Shown here: one piece after another, positions 1-7,622 of the stretch
How positions within the stretch are numbered: position 1 is the first letter of the stretch
How the letters are laid out: every line of letters begins with the position of its first letter
Source: RUG563 sp045590215
GTDB lineage: Bacteria; Bacillota; Clostridia; Christensenellales; Aristaeellaceae
Reading direction: 5' to 3'
NCBI GenBank assembly: GCA_045590215.1
Contig: JAZNQO010000037.1
Span: forward strand, 1 to 39,584
Length of the DNA stretch: 39,584 bases
Position numbers and translations under genes: made by a program
Notes under the pieces: generated by a model
Seen by the model: only the letters and a program-made list of their open reading frames with translations
The model's database searches: none
What the model was told of the DNA's origin: nothing

Positions 1-3000
1 TCTGTTGTTGTCGTTGTGGTAGTTGTAGTAGTCGTAGTGGTTGTAGTCGTAGTAGTTGTGGTGGTTGTTGTTGTCGTTGTCTGCGCTTCTACAACTGCTG
101 TGCCTGTTACTACTTCGTAGTTATCCGCATCATCGGGAGTAAACTGCCATTCCAGCTCGTTTTCGCCCTCAACCAGACCGTCTACAAGCTCTGTCAGCCA
201 TTCAATGATACCGCTGATTTTGCTCTCATAACCGATTTCGGGAAGTTCATCGCCCTCGATATACTCACCTTCGGGAACGACAGGTGTTACTTCGGGAGTT
301 GCCTTGGCAACTGTTACAGGAATTGTTCTGACAAGTACAGGTGCAGATTCCCAGATTTCATAACCTTCCATATTTGTATAATCGTAGTTTTCACCATCTG
401 TAATTACCATAAAAGCCACATAGCCGTCATTATCGACTGTCGGTACAACAGAGCTGTTAAACCAACTCCAATCACTATCTGACAGCTCACTTTCAGCCAA
501 TGTCTGCCCATAGGTCAGTTCACTTGCAGTAGGAATATTCACTTCGGGAGTCGCCTTTGCAACTGTAATCTCAACCTCGATACCCTCGATGATCTCGTAG
601 TTATCAGTATCCGCAGGTGTGAATGTTACTGTGAATGTATTTGTTCCTGCGTTGCCGACAGACTGTGTGTCATCGTCCCATGCAAAGCCCTCGGGGAGTG
701 CTACCTCTGCAAGTGTATCACAGTAGGTTGCAGTCAGGTCTGTGGGGATAACGTAGTCGGGTGTTGCCTTGGCAACTTCAACTTCAACCTCGATACCCTC
801 GATGATCTCGTAGTTATCAGTATCCGCAGGAGTGAATGTTACTGTGAATGTATTTGTTCCTGCATTGCCGACAGACTGTGTGTCGTCGCCCCATGCAAAG
901 CCCTCGGGAAGTGCTATATCTGCAAGTGTATCGCCGTAGGTTGCAGTCAGGTCTGTGGGGATTGTGTATTCAGGTGTTGCTTTGTCAATCACATATTCTC
1001 CGCTGACGCTCACTTCCCCCCATGTCATAACAACTTCGTAAGTGCCTGCATTTGTGGGGAAATTGTTTTCTTCGCCGTCAATTGTAATCACAGGAAACTC
1101 TCCTGCATAGGTGGTATCGCTGCAAGTAAAATGCGGTACTGCCATTGGGCTGTCGCCGTAGGTTGCGGTGGGAATGTTCAGTGTGAAGCTCATTTCTACG
1201 TCGCCGCAGATGCAAATATGAGCGATAGTGTCTGTGGTTTCATCTGCGGTGTAAACATGGCTGTGAATCTCACTTGCATTTTCCACGTAACCGCAGACAG
1301 AGCAAACCTTATCGTGCGTTCCGTCGCCGTTGTTGCTATATTTGTCTTTGCTGTGGCTGTGATCGCAGATGATGGTAAAGGTCTTGGTGACAGTTCCCTT
1401 GAAGTTGCCGATGCCCTGAATGGTCACGGTAGCGGTACCGGGATTCACATTTTCAGCATAGGAAACGGTATAGTCCTTATCTTTTACCAAGGTTTCGCCG
1501 TTCAGAACGACCACAGGATCGGGTGTTTTGGCATTGCCGTCGTAGGTGAACGTGCCGTTTACAGTTACAGTTGCACCTGCGATGCTTGTCGGCTCCACCT
1601 TAACGATGAAGGTCGTTGTCAGATCGGTCACACCGGAATTCTCAACGCCCATCGGGTTATAGGAAATGGTAAAGGCGTAGTCATCGGCGTTCAGAGTGTC
1701 CAAATAAGAAGCTGTCAGAACGATTTTAGCGGATTCGTAATCCACGGAATAATCGGTGTTTGCTGCAAGGACTTTTTCGCCGCAAACAATGGAGTTTACG
1801 GTATTTCCGTTGAACTCCACAGCAATGTCCTTATCGCTGTTTTCCTTGTAGGTGTAGGTTACTTCGGTAACAACCGCTTCGCTGTCCTCATAAACCACGA
1901 TACCGTCGGAGTTAATAACGGTTACGTTGTCACATTCATCGGTAATGCGAACATAGACCGCAACCTTGTTCTGCGTCTTGATTGAGAAGCTATACTTGCC
2001 ATTATTGTTGAAGATTTCCGTCCATCCCTCTGTTGGGATATTGTTCTCGTCCAACGTTGTATCAGAGAGCAGATATTCTACCTTTGCAATACCGCTTCCG
2101 GTGCCGTCAGCGGTAATGGTAACATCCACATCGTCCTTACAGAAGATGCCGAAGGTAGTGGTATTCCAGAACTTGTTCCAGCTGTTTTCCTTAATCAGAA
2201 TCGTTCCGGTAGGTGCGGTTATGTCCATGATAGTAAAATCTGCTCCCTCGAAGGAAATGGTGTAGTTGTCTGCGGACAGAGTGCCCAAAGTGATGGCATA
2301 CAATCCCGCATTTTCGCCTTCTTCACGAGTCAGTGCGCCGGTCAGAGCGCTGAACAGCGTATCACCACCAAGCAGACCTTCTGCCGTGTATGTTAGTGTG
2401 GGATCTTCAACGCCGTAGGTCTTGATTTTCGCATCAGCCGTTACAGTCAAAGGTGCCTTAGCGATGGTAACAGACACGAAATCCTTTGCGCTGTCTTTAT
2501 GGTTTGCATCACCCTGAACGTAGTACCAAACCGTGTAATCTCCTGCATTGGTGCCTTGGGGGATGGAAGTGGTATACTCGCCGTTCTCGGTCAGGCTGTA
2601 AACCATCTTGCCGCCTGCCGCTTCACCTACGCTGATAAGATACTGCGATTCGCCGATGTAGGTCAGCGTATTGGGGGTAGGAGCTGCTGTGATTATCGCT
2701 GCTGCCTTAGCGATGGTAAAGTCAACGCTCACGGTCTTGCCGCCCAGCGTAACAGAAGCAGTATAAGCGCCTGCGTTCACGGGTTCGCCGGTAAAGGCTT
2801 CGCCGTCTTTGGTAAGGGTAACGGGAATATCCGTATTTTCCAAAGAGCCGGTCTTAGAAACGACAACCTCAACCGCATTGCCGTCATAGGTCTTGCCGGT
2901 TGCGCTGATAGTAGCGGTGCCAAGGGTTGCCTTACACTTGGAGCAGCTTACGGTGATGACATTGCCGCTTGCGGAGTAGGTCAGAGTGTGATCCTCGGTA

Positions 3001-4289
3001 ACGGTATTGCCGCAGCAGGAATAGGTTGCATCATGCTTGGTGCTGTCCTCGGCGTTGGGGGCATAGGTGGGTTCAGCTGTGTGACTGCCCACTTCGCCGT
3101 AGCTTGTGCCACAGATGTCGCAGACTGCCAGAGTGGTGCAGGTTGCGGCGCCGCCGGTGTGGGCACAGACGAGCCCGCAGACGTTGCAGATGCCGCTTTC
3201 CCAGTCGTGGGGATCATGCTGAGTGTTGCAGCCATAGGTACATTCGCCGTTTTCCCAGTTGTGGTCCAGCAGTTCACCGTAGCTTGCACCGCAGTTTTCG
3301 CAGACTGCCAGAGTGGTGCAGGTCGCCGTGCCGCCGGAGTGTTCGCCCTCGCAGGTTCCATCTTCCTTGAGTAGACCGCCCAGTGCGCCGTATTTTACGG
3401 TCTTATCCGTGGTGGTGGCATCCAATCCGGTGTAGCAGTAAATGGTACTGCTCTTTACCGAGCCACCTTCGCCGCAGTTAATGCTGCCGGTAGCGTAAGT
3501 GTCACCGGATTCATCCCCCAAATATCCGATATAATCAGAATACGGGTTATATCTAAAGGTGTGAACCTCAGAATCTGAGATGATCACAATAGGGATCGTA
3601 TCCGACCAATCAAGCAAACTCCAAGCGTTGCCGATACCGGGAGCAGAAGTATATCTGTCACCGGCACCATAGGCATATACGACTGCGTTTGTAATATTGA
3701 TTGTTCCGCAGGTACCTTCGCCTGCTGCACCAATAGCTGCTGCGAAAAAGTTGTTAGTATATGCATATACTGTGACATTTGAAATGTTAATGTTACCGGC
3801 ATTATGACTTTCTTCGGCGTAGACGTACTTTCCTCCAATAGCTGCAGCAAGAGTACCGTGAGCACGAAGAATATTATTCGTACCATTTGAGGTAATATTA
3901 ACTGTTCCGCCCTCTGCAACGAAAATACCACCACATGGCTCATTCCAAGATTCGGTTTTTGTAGTGCCTATCGTATTGTCACCCAGCACAAATATAGTTG
4001 CGTTGCTGCCAGATGCGATATCAATAGCACTGCCCTCACCAACCGTAATGCTTGCATTATTCAGAACAATCGTCGGATTTCCGCTTTCGACCTTGATTCC
4101 GTATCTGCCGGAGCCGGTGAAAGTATATTCACCGCTGTCGCTGATGACATAAGTTCCCGTCAGCGTGGACAGATCGATGGCAATGCCTACGTTCTCTGCC
4201 GCAAATGCCGTCCCCGCCATGCACACAAATAAAACGCACAGCAAAAGCAGCGCGGTCAGCAGCTTATTGATTCGGGTATGGTTCTTCAT
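1..4289 (-). CDS. Large secreted repeat-rich surface protein (C-terminus beyond window edge)
   Basis: An open frame of 1429 codons runs without a stop from ATG 4289 to the window edge, so the C-terminus is missing. The start has a GGGGGA ribosome site 7 bases upstream. Residues 1-30 are a signal peptide ending in AFA. Residues about 35-290 resemble the parallel beta-helix carbohydrate-binding domain of Cthe_2159-like proteins. Next come Cys-rich zinc-ribbon-like CxxC segments (about 316-456), MBG-type Ig-like repeats (about 457-690), an Ig-like module, a CBM_X2-like module (about 800-883), a FTYDGNAKTP-type surface repeat, another CxxC segment, two near-identical 71-residue repeats (about 1098-1239), and 26 consecutive Thr (1404-1429). 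This suits an extracellular adhesin or polysaccharide-binding protein, by inference only. The anchor (LPxTG, dockerin or SLH) would lie beyond the edge. Third codon positions look less GC-rich than in the core genes downstream. Confidence 0.85.
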   Translation of the reverse strand, partial: MKNHTRINKLLTALLLLCVLFVCMAGTAFAAENVGIAIDLSTLTGTYVISDSGEYTFTGSGRYGIKVESGNPTIVLNNASITVGEGSAIDIASGSNATIFVLGDNTIGTTKTESWNEPCGGIFVAEGGTVNITSNGTNNILRAHGTLAAAIGGKYVYAEESHNAGNINISNVTVYAYTNNFFAAAIGAAGEGTCGTINITNAVVYAYGAGDRYTSAPGIGNAWSLLDWSDTIPIVIISDSEVHTFRYNPYSDYIGYLGDESGDTYATGSINCGEGGSVKSSTIYCYTGLDATTTDKTVKYGALGGLLKEDGTCEGEHSGGTATCTTLAVCENCGASYGELLDHNWENGECTYGCNTQHDPHDWESGICNVCGLVCAHTGGAATCTTLAVCDICGTSYGEVGSHTAEPTYAPNAEDSTKHDATYSCCGNTVTEDHTLTYSASGNVITVSCSKCKATLGTATISATGKTYDGNAVEVVVSKTGSLENTDIPVTLTKDGEAFTGEPVNAGAYTASVTLGGKTVSVDFTIAKAAAIITAAPTPNTLTYIGESQYLISVGEAAGGKMVYSLTENGEYTTSIPQGTNAGDYTVWYYVQGDANHKDSAKDFVSVTIAKAPLTVTADAKIKTYGVEDPTLTYTAEGLLGGDTLFSALTGALTREEGENAGLYAITLGTLSADNYTISFEGADFTIMDITAPTGTILIKENSWNKFWNTTTFGIFCKDDVDVTITADGTGSGIAKVEYLLSDTTLDENNIPTEGWTEIFNNNGKYSFSIKTQNKVAVYVRITDECDNVTVINSDGIVVYEDSEAVVTEVTYTYKENSDKDIAVEFNGNTVNSIVCGEKVLAANTDYSVDYESAKIVLTASYLDTLNADDYAFTISYNPMGVENSGVTDLTTTFIVKVEPTSIAGATVTVNGTFTYDGNAKTPDPVVVLNGETLVKDKDYTVSYAENVNPGTATVTIQGIGNFKGTVTKTFTIICDHSHSKDKYSNNGDGTHDKVCSVCGYVENASEIHSHVYTADETTDTIAHICICGDVEMSFTLNIPTATYGDSPMAVPHFTCSDTTYAGEFPVITIDGEENNFPTNAGTYEVVMTWGEVSVSGEYVIDKATPEYTIPTDLTATYGDTLADIALPEGFAWGDDTQSVGNAGTNTFTVTFTPADTDNYEIIEGIEVEVEVAKATPDYVIPTDLTATYCDTLAEVALPEGFAWDDDTQSVGNAGTNTFTVTFTPADTDNYEIIEGIEVEITVAKATPEVNIPTASELTYGQTLAESELSDSDWSWFNSSVVPTVDNDGYVAFMVITDGENYDYTNMEGYEIWESAPVLVRTIPVTVAKATPEVTPVVPEGEYIEGDELPEIGYESKISGIIEWLTELVDGLVEGENELEWQFTPDDADNYEVVTGTAVVEAQTTTTTTTTTTTTTTTTTTTTTTTTTT
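3..80 (-). repeat. Poly-threonine codon tract
   Basis: Twenty-six consecutive threonine codons use all four synonyms (11 ACA, 7 ACT, 4 ACG, 4 ACC). The mixture means the run is conserved as protein rather than being a simple DNA slippage array. Such Thr tracts usually act as extended, often glycosylated linkers between surface domains. The tract may continue beyond the window. Confidence 0.9.
571..996 (-). repeat. Two tandem 213-bp (71-aa) repeats in the surface protein gene
   Basis: The two copies (571-783 and 784-996) share long identical stretches and have a period of exactly 213 bases, which keeps the frame. Each encodes a module containing PEGFAW, NAGTNTFTVTFTPADTDNYE and IIEGIEVE. One visible difference puts Cys in the ATYCDTLAE segment of the 571-783 copy where the other has Gly (ATYGDTLAD). 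A diverged third copy (LTYGQTLAES) follows below 570. The near identity points to recent duplication or gene conversion. Confidence 0.9.
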
Positions 4290-4395
4290 CGTAATTCCCC
4301 CTTGAATCAGATTGGCAAGTCGGTTTTTATCATGAAACAGCATATCTGTCAGCTCATTTCAAAGCATGGATTTCCACATAATAATGGATATTATC

Positions 4396-4424
4396 ATTAT
4401 ACCGAATAAAGCCTAAAAAAACAA
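4396..4424 (-). promoter_or_regulatory. SigA-type promoter of the surface protein gene
   Basis: TTGTTT (4424-4419) and a perfect TATAAT (4401-4396) are separated by 17 bases. The -10 lies about 107 bases before the start codon. The -10 and the bases after it contain TAATGATAAT, the core of the Fur-box consensus, followed by a dyad-like CATTATTAT. Fur-type control is only a weak inference. Confidence 0.65.
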
Positions 4425-4566
4425 GAATAACCAAGGCTTTGCACCATCTTTTTTTCTGCTGGAAACTATGCAAACAGCCGCCATGAGCGTAAGGCCAAGG
4501 CTGCTGGTAGGTGCGAAACAGAAGAGGCGCTGCAAGCACAGCAGCTTCAACACTTTTGTATTATAA

Positions 4567-4597
4567 AAGCGCTGCACCGCCGTGCAACGCTTCTTAA
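4567..4597 (-). terminator. Hairpin terminator after the sigma-factor fragment
   Basis: An 11-bp stem (4567-4577 with 4582-4592, one G-U pair, 4-base loop) is followed on the minus strand by TTTATAAT. The stem is strong but the T-run is short, so termination is likely rather than certain. Confidence 0.6.
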
Positions 4598-4620
4598 TGT
4601 TTCATGAACTTTGGATAAAT

Positions 4621-4842
4621 TCATCCTTGACAAATCACATTCCAGCGGTTCACCAAAATGCGCATGGCCCACGGCTGAAACTGGCTGACATCCCGTAAAC
4701 TCTGCCGCTTTTCCCACGTCTTTACCAGCGTATCCTGCATGGCATCTTCCGCATCCTGCTGATTACCAAGATAGGCATAGCTCACCCGGAACATCATCTT
4801 TTCCATCCGCTTCACTTCTGCCTGAAACGTTATCGCATCCAC
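4621..4842 (-). pseudogene. Truncated ECF sigma factor (region 2 only)
   Basis: The 73-residue product matches sigma-70 region 2 of ECF sigma factors: KMMFRVSYAYLGNQQDAEDAMQDTL is the helix that binds the core enzyme and -10 DNA, followed by KTWEKRQSLRD and WAMRILVNRW. A normal ECF factor of 160-190 residues continues through a linker into region 4, which reads the -35 box. Here TGA comes directly after region 2, and neither of the other downstream frames continues the family. The start is GTG at 4842, with AGGGGAAAG upstream. A terminator follows, so the fragment may still be a defined transcript. It is most likely a remnant. A functional region-2-only protein is a less likely alternative. 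Confidence 0.7.
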
Positions 4843-4985
4843 GTTGTATCTTTCCCCTTTTGAATTCGTCGAACGAAAGGCCTTTGTTCTTTCATCAAAC
4901 AGCTTGTTTTTCAGCCGTTCACTTATAAAACGATTGAGAAAGCAAAAAAGTTTTCATTTTTCTCAAAATTTTTCCGTTCCATCTG

Positions 4986-5015
4986 AAAACGGCACCGCAT
5001 TTTGCTGCCGTGCCG
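4986..5015 (-). terminator. Probable terminator of the GNAT gene
   Basis: On the minus strand CGGCAC (5015-5010) pairs with GTGCCG (4995-4990) and is followed by TTTTC. The loop of about 14 bases is rather large and could pair in an alternative way (ACGGCA with TGCCGT). Confidence 0.45.
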
Positions 5016-5041
5016 CTCCTGTTATTGGAACATAAACTTCG

Positions 5042-5527
5042 TCATAATTCTTTTGTCATATATCCGCAGGTGAAGGGAAAATGATCAAATTTCTTGGTGC
5101 CCAGATGAATAAACCCGTAGCTTTCGTACCATTTCCGCAGCACCTGGTTTTCCTCCACGATACCGATGTTTATCCTGTCACGCTGGAGGTGTTTTGCAGT
5201 TAAGAATGCGTGCTCCAAGAGTGCCTGCCCGATCTTCTTGTGCCTGTATGCGGGCAAAACGCTGATGTTGTTCAGTTCACACGCCTTGTTTTCCAGAAGC
5301 AGCAAAGAATAGTAGCCGATGATCTCCCCGTCCTGCCAATAGGCAAACATGGACCGCTTTTCCTCGTTCATTTGCCAGAGCAACCGCTCTTCCGTGGTTG
5401 CAAAGGCCGTAAAGCGGGGCGCATTTTCCGGCGTGAAGCCCAGTGCTTCAGCCACAGTCAGAAAGCTCTTTCTAATCACCGCCACGCAATTTTCAATGTC
5501 CTTTGGTTCCACAGGCTTTATCATCAT
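5042..5527 (-). CDS. GNAT-family N-acetyltransferase
   Basis: This 161-residue protein has the GNAT fold. A central strand, EIIGYYSLLLLENKACELNNISVLPAYR, leads into the acetyl-CoA pyrophosphate loop RHKKIGQALL (the Q/RxxGxG/A motif). The C-terminal part, NQVLRKWYESYGFIHLGT, is the usual GNAT motif B. It would move an acetyl group from acetyl-CoA to an amine; the substrate cannot be told from sequence. The start is ATG ATG at 5527 with AGAGGAA upstream. It has its own promoter and a probable terminator, so it is probably monocistronic. Confidence 0.85.
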   Translation of the reverse strand: MMIKPVEPKDIENCVAVIRKSFLTVAEALGFTPENAPRFTAFATTEERLLWQMNEEKRSMFAYWQDGEIIGYYSLLLLENKACELNNISVLPAYRHKKIGQALLEHAFLTAKHLQRDRINIGIVEENQVLRKWYESYGFIHLGTKKFDHFPFTCGYMTKEL

Positions 5528-5559
5528 ACGTTCCTCTCAAATCTGTCATTTTCCCGTTT

Positions 5560-5588
5560 ATTATACCACACCGTATCCGTCGCCACAA
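5560..5588 (-). promoter_or_regulatory. Promoter of the GNAT gene
   Basis: TTGTGG (5588-5583) and TATAAT (5565-5560) have a 17-base spacer, 33 bases before the start codon. The -35 box lies right beside the terminator of the upstream operon. Confidence 0.7.
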
Positions 5589-5618
5589 GAAAAACTGCGC
5601 CGAAATACCCGGCGCAGT
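5586..5618 (-). terminator. Rho-independent terminator of the murB-whiA operon
   Basis: A perfect 8-bp GC-rich stem (ACTGCGCC with GGCGCAGT, 5611-5618 and 5594-5601) is followed on the minus strand by TTTTTC. It lies 25 bases after the last gene of the operon. Confidence 0.9.
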
Positions 5619-5642
5619 CCTGTTCATGATTTGGTTTTCCCC

Positions 5643-6671
5643 TCAGCCTTCGCCGATTTCTTCCATCACGTCATAGCAAAGGTCTTCTGCCCGCTCCCGG
5701 TCAAAAAACATTTCCCGGCTTTCGTTATAGGCATTGAGAGCCGCCTGGATGACGCCCTGATAGCGATGATGCAAGTTTTTCAGAGCCCATTCGCCGCCTG
5801 TTTTCTTGGTCAATACAAGGTCTTCCCTGAAATAAGCCAACGCCCGGCACAGCGTCAGCACCACATAGACGGGGTTCTTGTCCAGCCCTTCCGCTGCATC
5901 GGCCAAGTCGCTTCGGATGGCCTCCATAGCATCTTCTTTCTTGATAGATCCAAACACCCGGTTCACCCCCGGCCCCAGGATCACTTCGCCATAGGCGTGG
6001 AGGGACAAAATATGGGTGGTCAGGTCCGGGTCGCTTCCGTGCATGCCCTCGCAAAAGCCCCGTGGGTCTTTCTCATAGCTTTCCTTCCACATGTTGGAAT
6101 AGTGCAATACATACGGCATGGGCGGCTCCGGCTCCTTGCAGTCCTTGGACAGCAGCACGCTCATTTCAAAGCCGGCAGGGGGCGCATCCTTCTGGATGGC
6201 ATAGAGGGATTCCACCAGCGCAATCTTCTTTTCCACAGCCGGTTCTTCGTTCACCACCACCAAGAAATCAATATCGCTTGTTTCCCATTGGAAGCAGTCC
6301 GCCGCCAGTGACCCGTGCAGATAAATGCCCACCAAGTTTTCTTTCAGTATTTCCAGATACTTTTCCTTGATGTAGCCCACAATTTTATCCGCATCGCTCA
6401 TATCCTTGGGCGGAGCCAGCCCTTCTTCCAATGCCTGCCGCAGGGCTTCCGCCGCCGCCGCTTCGTCCTCCCCTTCCACAGTGAGGATCACTTCTTCCAT
6501 GCCCGTCACACCCATGGAAAGCAGCCCCAGCATAGATTTGCCGTTAATCACCCGGTTGTTATGCTCGTATAAAACCCGCGAGGAATAACGGCCTGCCAGG
6601 CGCACCATGCGCTCAATCTGCAGCCGGTTAAGGGGCGTGATTTTTGATAAATTCAAAGAACAGCGGATCAT
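5643..6671 (-). CDS. Crh-like HPr domain fused to AadA-type nucleotidyltransferase
   Basis: One 342-residue frame joins two families. Residues 1-88 align without gaps to HPr/Crh. NGKSMLGLLSMGV keeps the regulatory Ser at position 46, and VEGEDEAAAAEAL is the usual C-terminal helix. Position 15, the PTS phospho-acceptor His in HPr and Gln in Crh, is Asn, and the HARP motif is lost, so PTS phosphotransfer is not expected. Residues about 95-342 match ANT(3'')/AadA adenylyltransferases: GS at 120-121, D133 and D135 in SDIDFLVVV as metal ligands, E169 in FEMSVL at the place of the catalytic Glu, and a C-terminal helical domain with VVLTLCRALAYF and EWALKNLHHRYQ. The ATG directly follows the whiA TAA, with AAGGTGAT upstream. 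I infer an NMP-transferase linked to carbon status through Ser46; aminoglycoside resistance is possible but not shown. Confidence 0.85.
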   Translation of the reverse strand: MIRCSLNLSKITPLNRLQIERMVRLAGRYSSRVLYEHNNRVINGKSMLGLLSMGVTGMEEVILTVEGEDEAAAAEALRQALEEGLAPPKDMSDADKIVGYIKEKYLEILKENLVGIYLHGSLAADCFQWETSDIDFLVVVNEEPAVEKKIALVESLYAIQKDAPPAGFEMSVLLSKDCKEPEPPMPYVLHYSNMWKESYEKDPRGFCEGMHGSDPDLTTHILSLHAYGEVILGPGVNRVFGSIKKEDAMEAIRSDLADAAEGLDKNPVYVVLTLCRALAYFREDLVLTKKTGGEWALKNLHHRYQGVIQAALNAYNESREMFFDRERAEDLCYDVMEEIGEG

Positions 6672-7622
6672 TTATTTATCACCTTCGTTTTCGCCGTTTT
6701 CGGCGATCATGTTCATCAGTTTCCGCATTTTGTGGTTGGCACCGCTTTTGCCCACAGGCACGGCCAGCATCTGCCCCAGTTCTTCCAAGGAAGCCTCCGG
6801 ATGCAGCATCCGAAGCCGCCCGATTTCCTGCAAATCCTTGGGCAAGCCGCCAAGGCTGTGCTTCAGGGAATAGGCGGTAATGGCCGCCGCCTGCCTGCTG
6901 CCTGTGGATAATTGCTTTTTCAGGTTGGCCTCGTCACAGTTGAGAGCCCGGTTGGCCTGATTTCGTGAATCCCGGCGAATACGGATGTTTTCCATTTCCA
7001 TCAATGCCTGATGTGCTCCCATCAAGGCAAGGCAATTCACTACGTCATCGCCCTTTTTGATATAAACCACTTTATCCCCCCGGCGATCCGATGTGCCGGA
7101 AGGCAAATCGCTTTTTTCCAGAATATCTGTCAGGATTTCCGCCCGGCTTGGGGAGGTAACAAACTCCAGATGATAGCCCTTGTCCGGGTCGGTCATGGCT
7201 CCTGCTCCCAAATAGGCTGCCCGAAGGAAGGAAGCCCGGCAGCAGCGTCTTGTCATAGCCGCACGGGGCACGCCCTTGAAAACATCGCCTTCATCTGCCT
7301 CTCGTAGCATCCGCAAAGAAACCAGCAAATGACGGCTGTCCTGCTCATTCACCGTCAGGATGCAGGCACGCCGCCCTCCCAGCCTGGCATACCTTGTGAA
7401 GGACAAAACCGCCGTTATTTCCAGCCGCTTTTTCAGCAGCAAGAAAATCCGCTTGGCTAAGGCCGCATTTTCTGTTTCGTAAACCACCTTGATCCTGCCG
7501 CCGCCCGAAAGCCTGAGGGATGCAAGGCTTTGGGTGAAGGCACTGATTTCGCTGAGCATGCAGCAGTTTTTTTCCGGCTGCACCCGAAGCAGTTCCTCCT
7601 TCACCTTGGCAGAAAAGCTCAT
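6672..7622 (-). CDS. whiA: DNA-binding protein WhiA
   Basis: The 316-residue protein has the normal length and order of WhiA: an N-terminal degenerate LAGLIDADG homing-endonuclease-like domain (FSAKVKEELLRV, then FLRAAYLGAGAMTDPDKGYHLEF near residue 130) and a C-terminal helix-turn-helix (LKKQLSTGSRQAAAI, LPKDLQEIGRLRMLHPEASLEELGQML). WhiA is conserved in Gram-positive bacteria and acts in sporulation control in Streptomyces, and in cell division and chromosome segregation in Bacillus. Its ATG overlaps the murB stop in an ATGA arrangement, and its stop is followed at once by the HPr fusion, so the three genes are translationally coupled. The usual yvcK and rapZ neighbours are absent, and murB takes their place upstream. 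Confidence 0.95.
   Translation of the reverse strand: MSFSAKVKEELLRVQPEKNCCMLSEISAFTQSLASLRLSGGGRIKVVYETENAALAKRIFLLLKKRLEITAVLSFTRYARLGGRRACILTVNEQDSRHLLVSLRMLREADEGDVFKGVPRAAMTRRCCRASFLRAAYLGAGAMTDPDKGYHLEFVTSPSRAEILTDILEKSDLPSGTSDRRGDKVVYIKKGDDVVNCLALMGAHQALMEMENIRIRRDSRNQANRALNCDEANLKKQLSTGSRQAAAITAYSLKHSLGGLPKDLQEIGRLRMLHPEASLEELGQMLAVPVGKSGANHKMRKLMNMIAENGENEGDK

Larger units (their letters stand above)
4290..4620. other. Intergenic region between surface protein gene and sigma-factor fragment
   Basis: This stretch holds the 5' leader (about 100 nt) and promoter of the surface protein and the hairpin terminator of the upstream sigma-factor fragment. The part between about 4430 and 4560 has no motif I can assign. 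A 61-codon minus frame here crosses the promoter and resembles nothing known, so I do not call it a gene. Confidence 0.6.

Noticed and set aside
571..996. Possible CRISPR or satellite array
   Set aside because: Only two full 213-base units exist, they keep a protein frame and have no spacers.
1131..3374. Plus-strand open frames (284, 99 and 291 codons) inside the first 4.3 kb
   Set aside because: They are antisense to the continuous 1429-codon minus-strand frame, which has a signal peptide and recognisable domains. The plus frames have no family features.
2981..3943. Minus-strand open frames at 2981-3361 and 3584-3943
   Set aside because: They lie in a different phase from the large surface protein, which reads through both regions in frame.
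4354..4539. 61-codon minus-strand frame in the intergenic region
   Set aside because: It crosses the promoter and leader of the surface gene, has no convincing ribosome site and resembles no known protein.
4621..4842. Sigma factor broken by a simple frameshift
   Set aside because: The other two minus-strand frames downstream reach stops quickly and contain no region-4-like sequence, so a single-base error does not restore the gene.
5643..6671. Direct call as an aminoglycoside resistance gene
   Set aside because: The nucleotidyltransferase domain is AadA-like, but it is fused to a Crh-like domain in a core operon with no sign of mobility, so resistance is not the likely main role.
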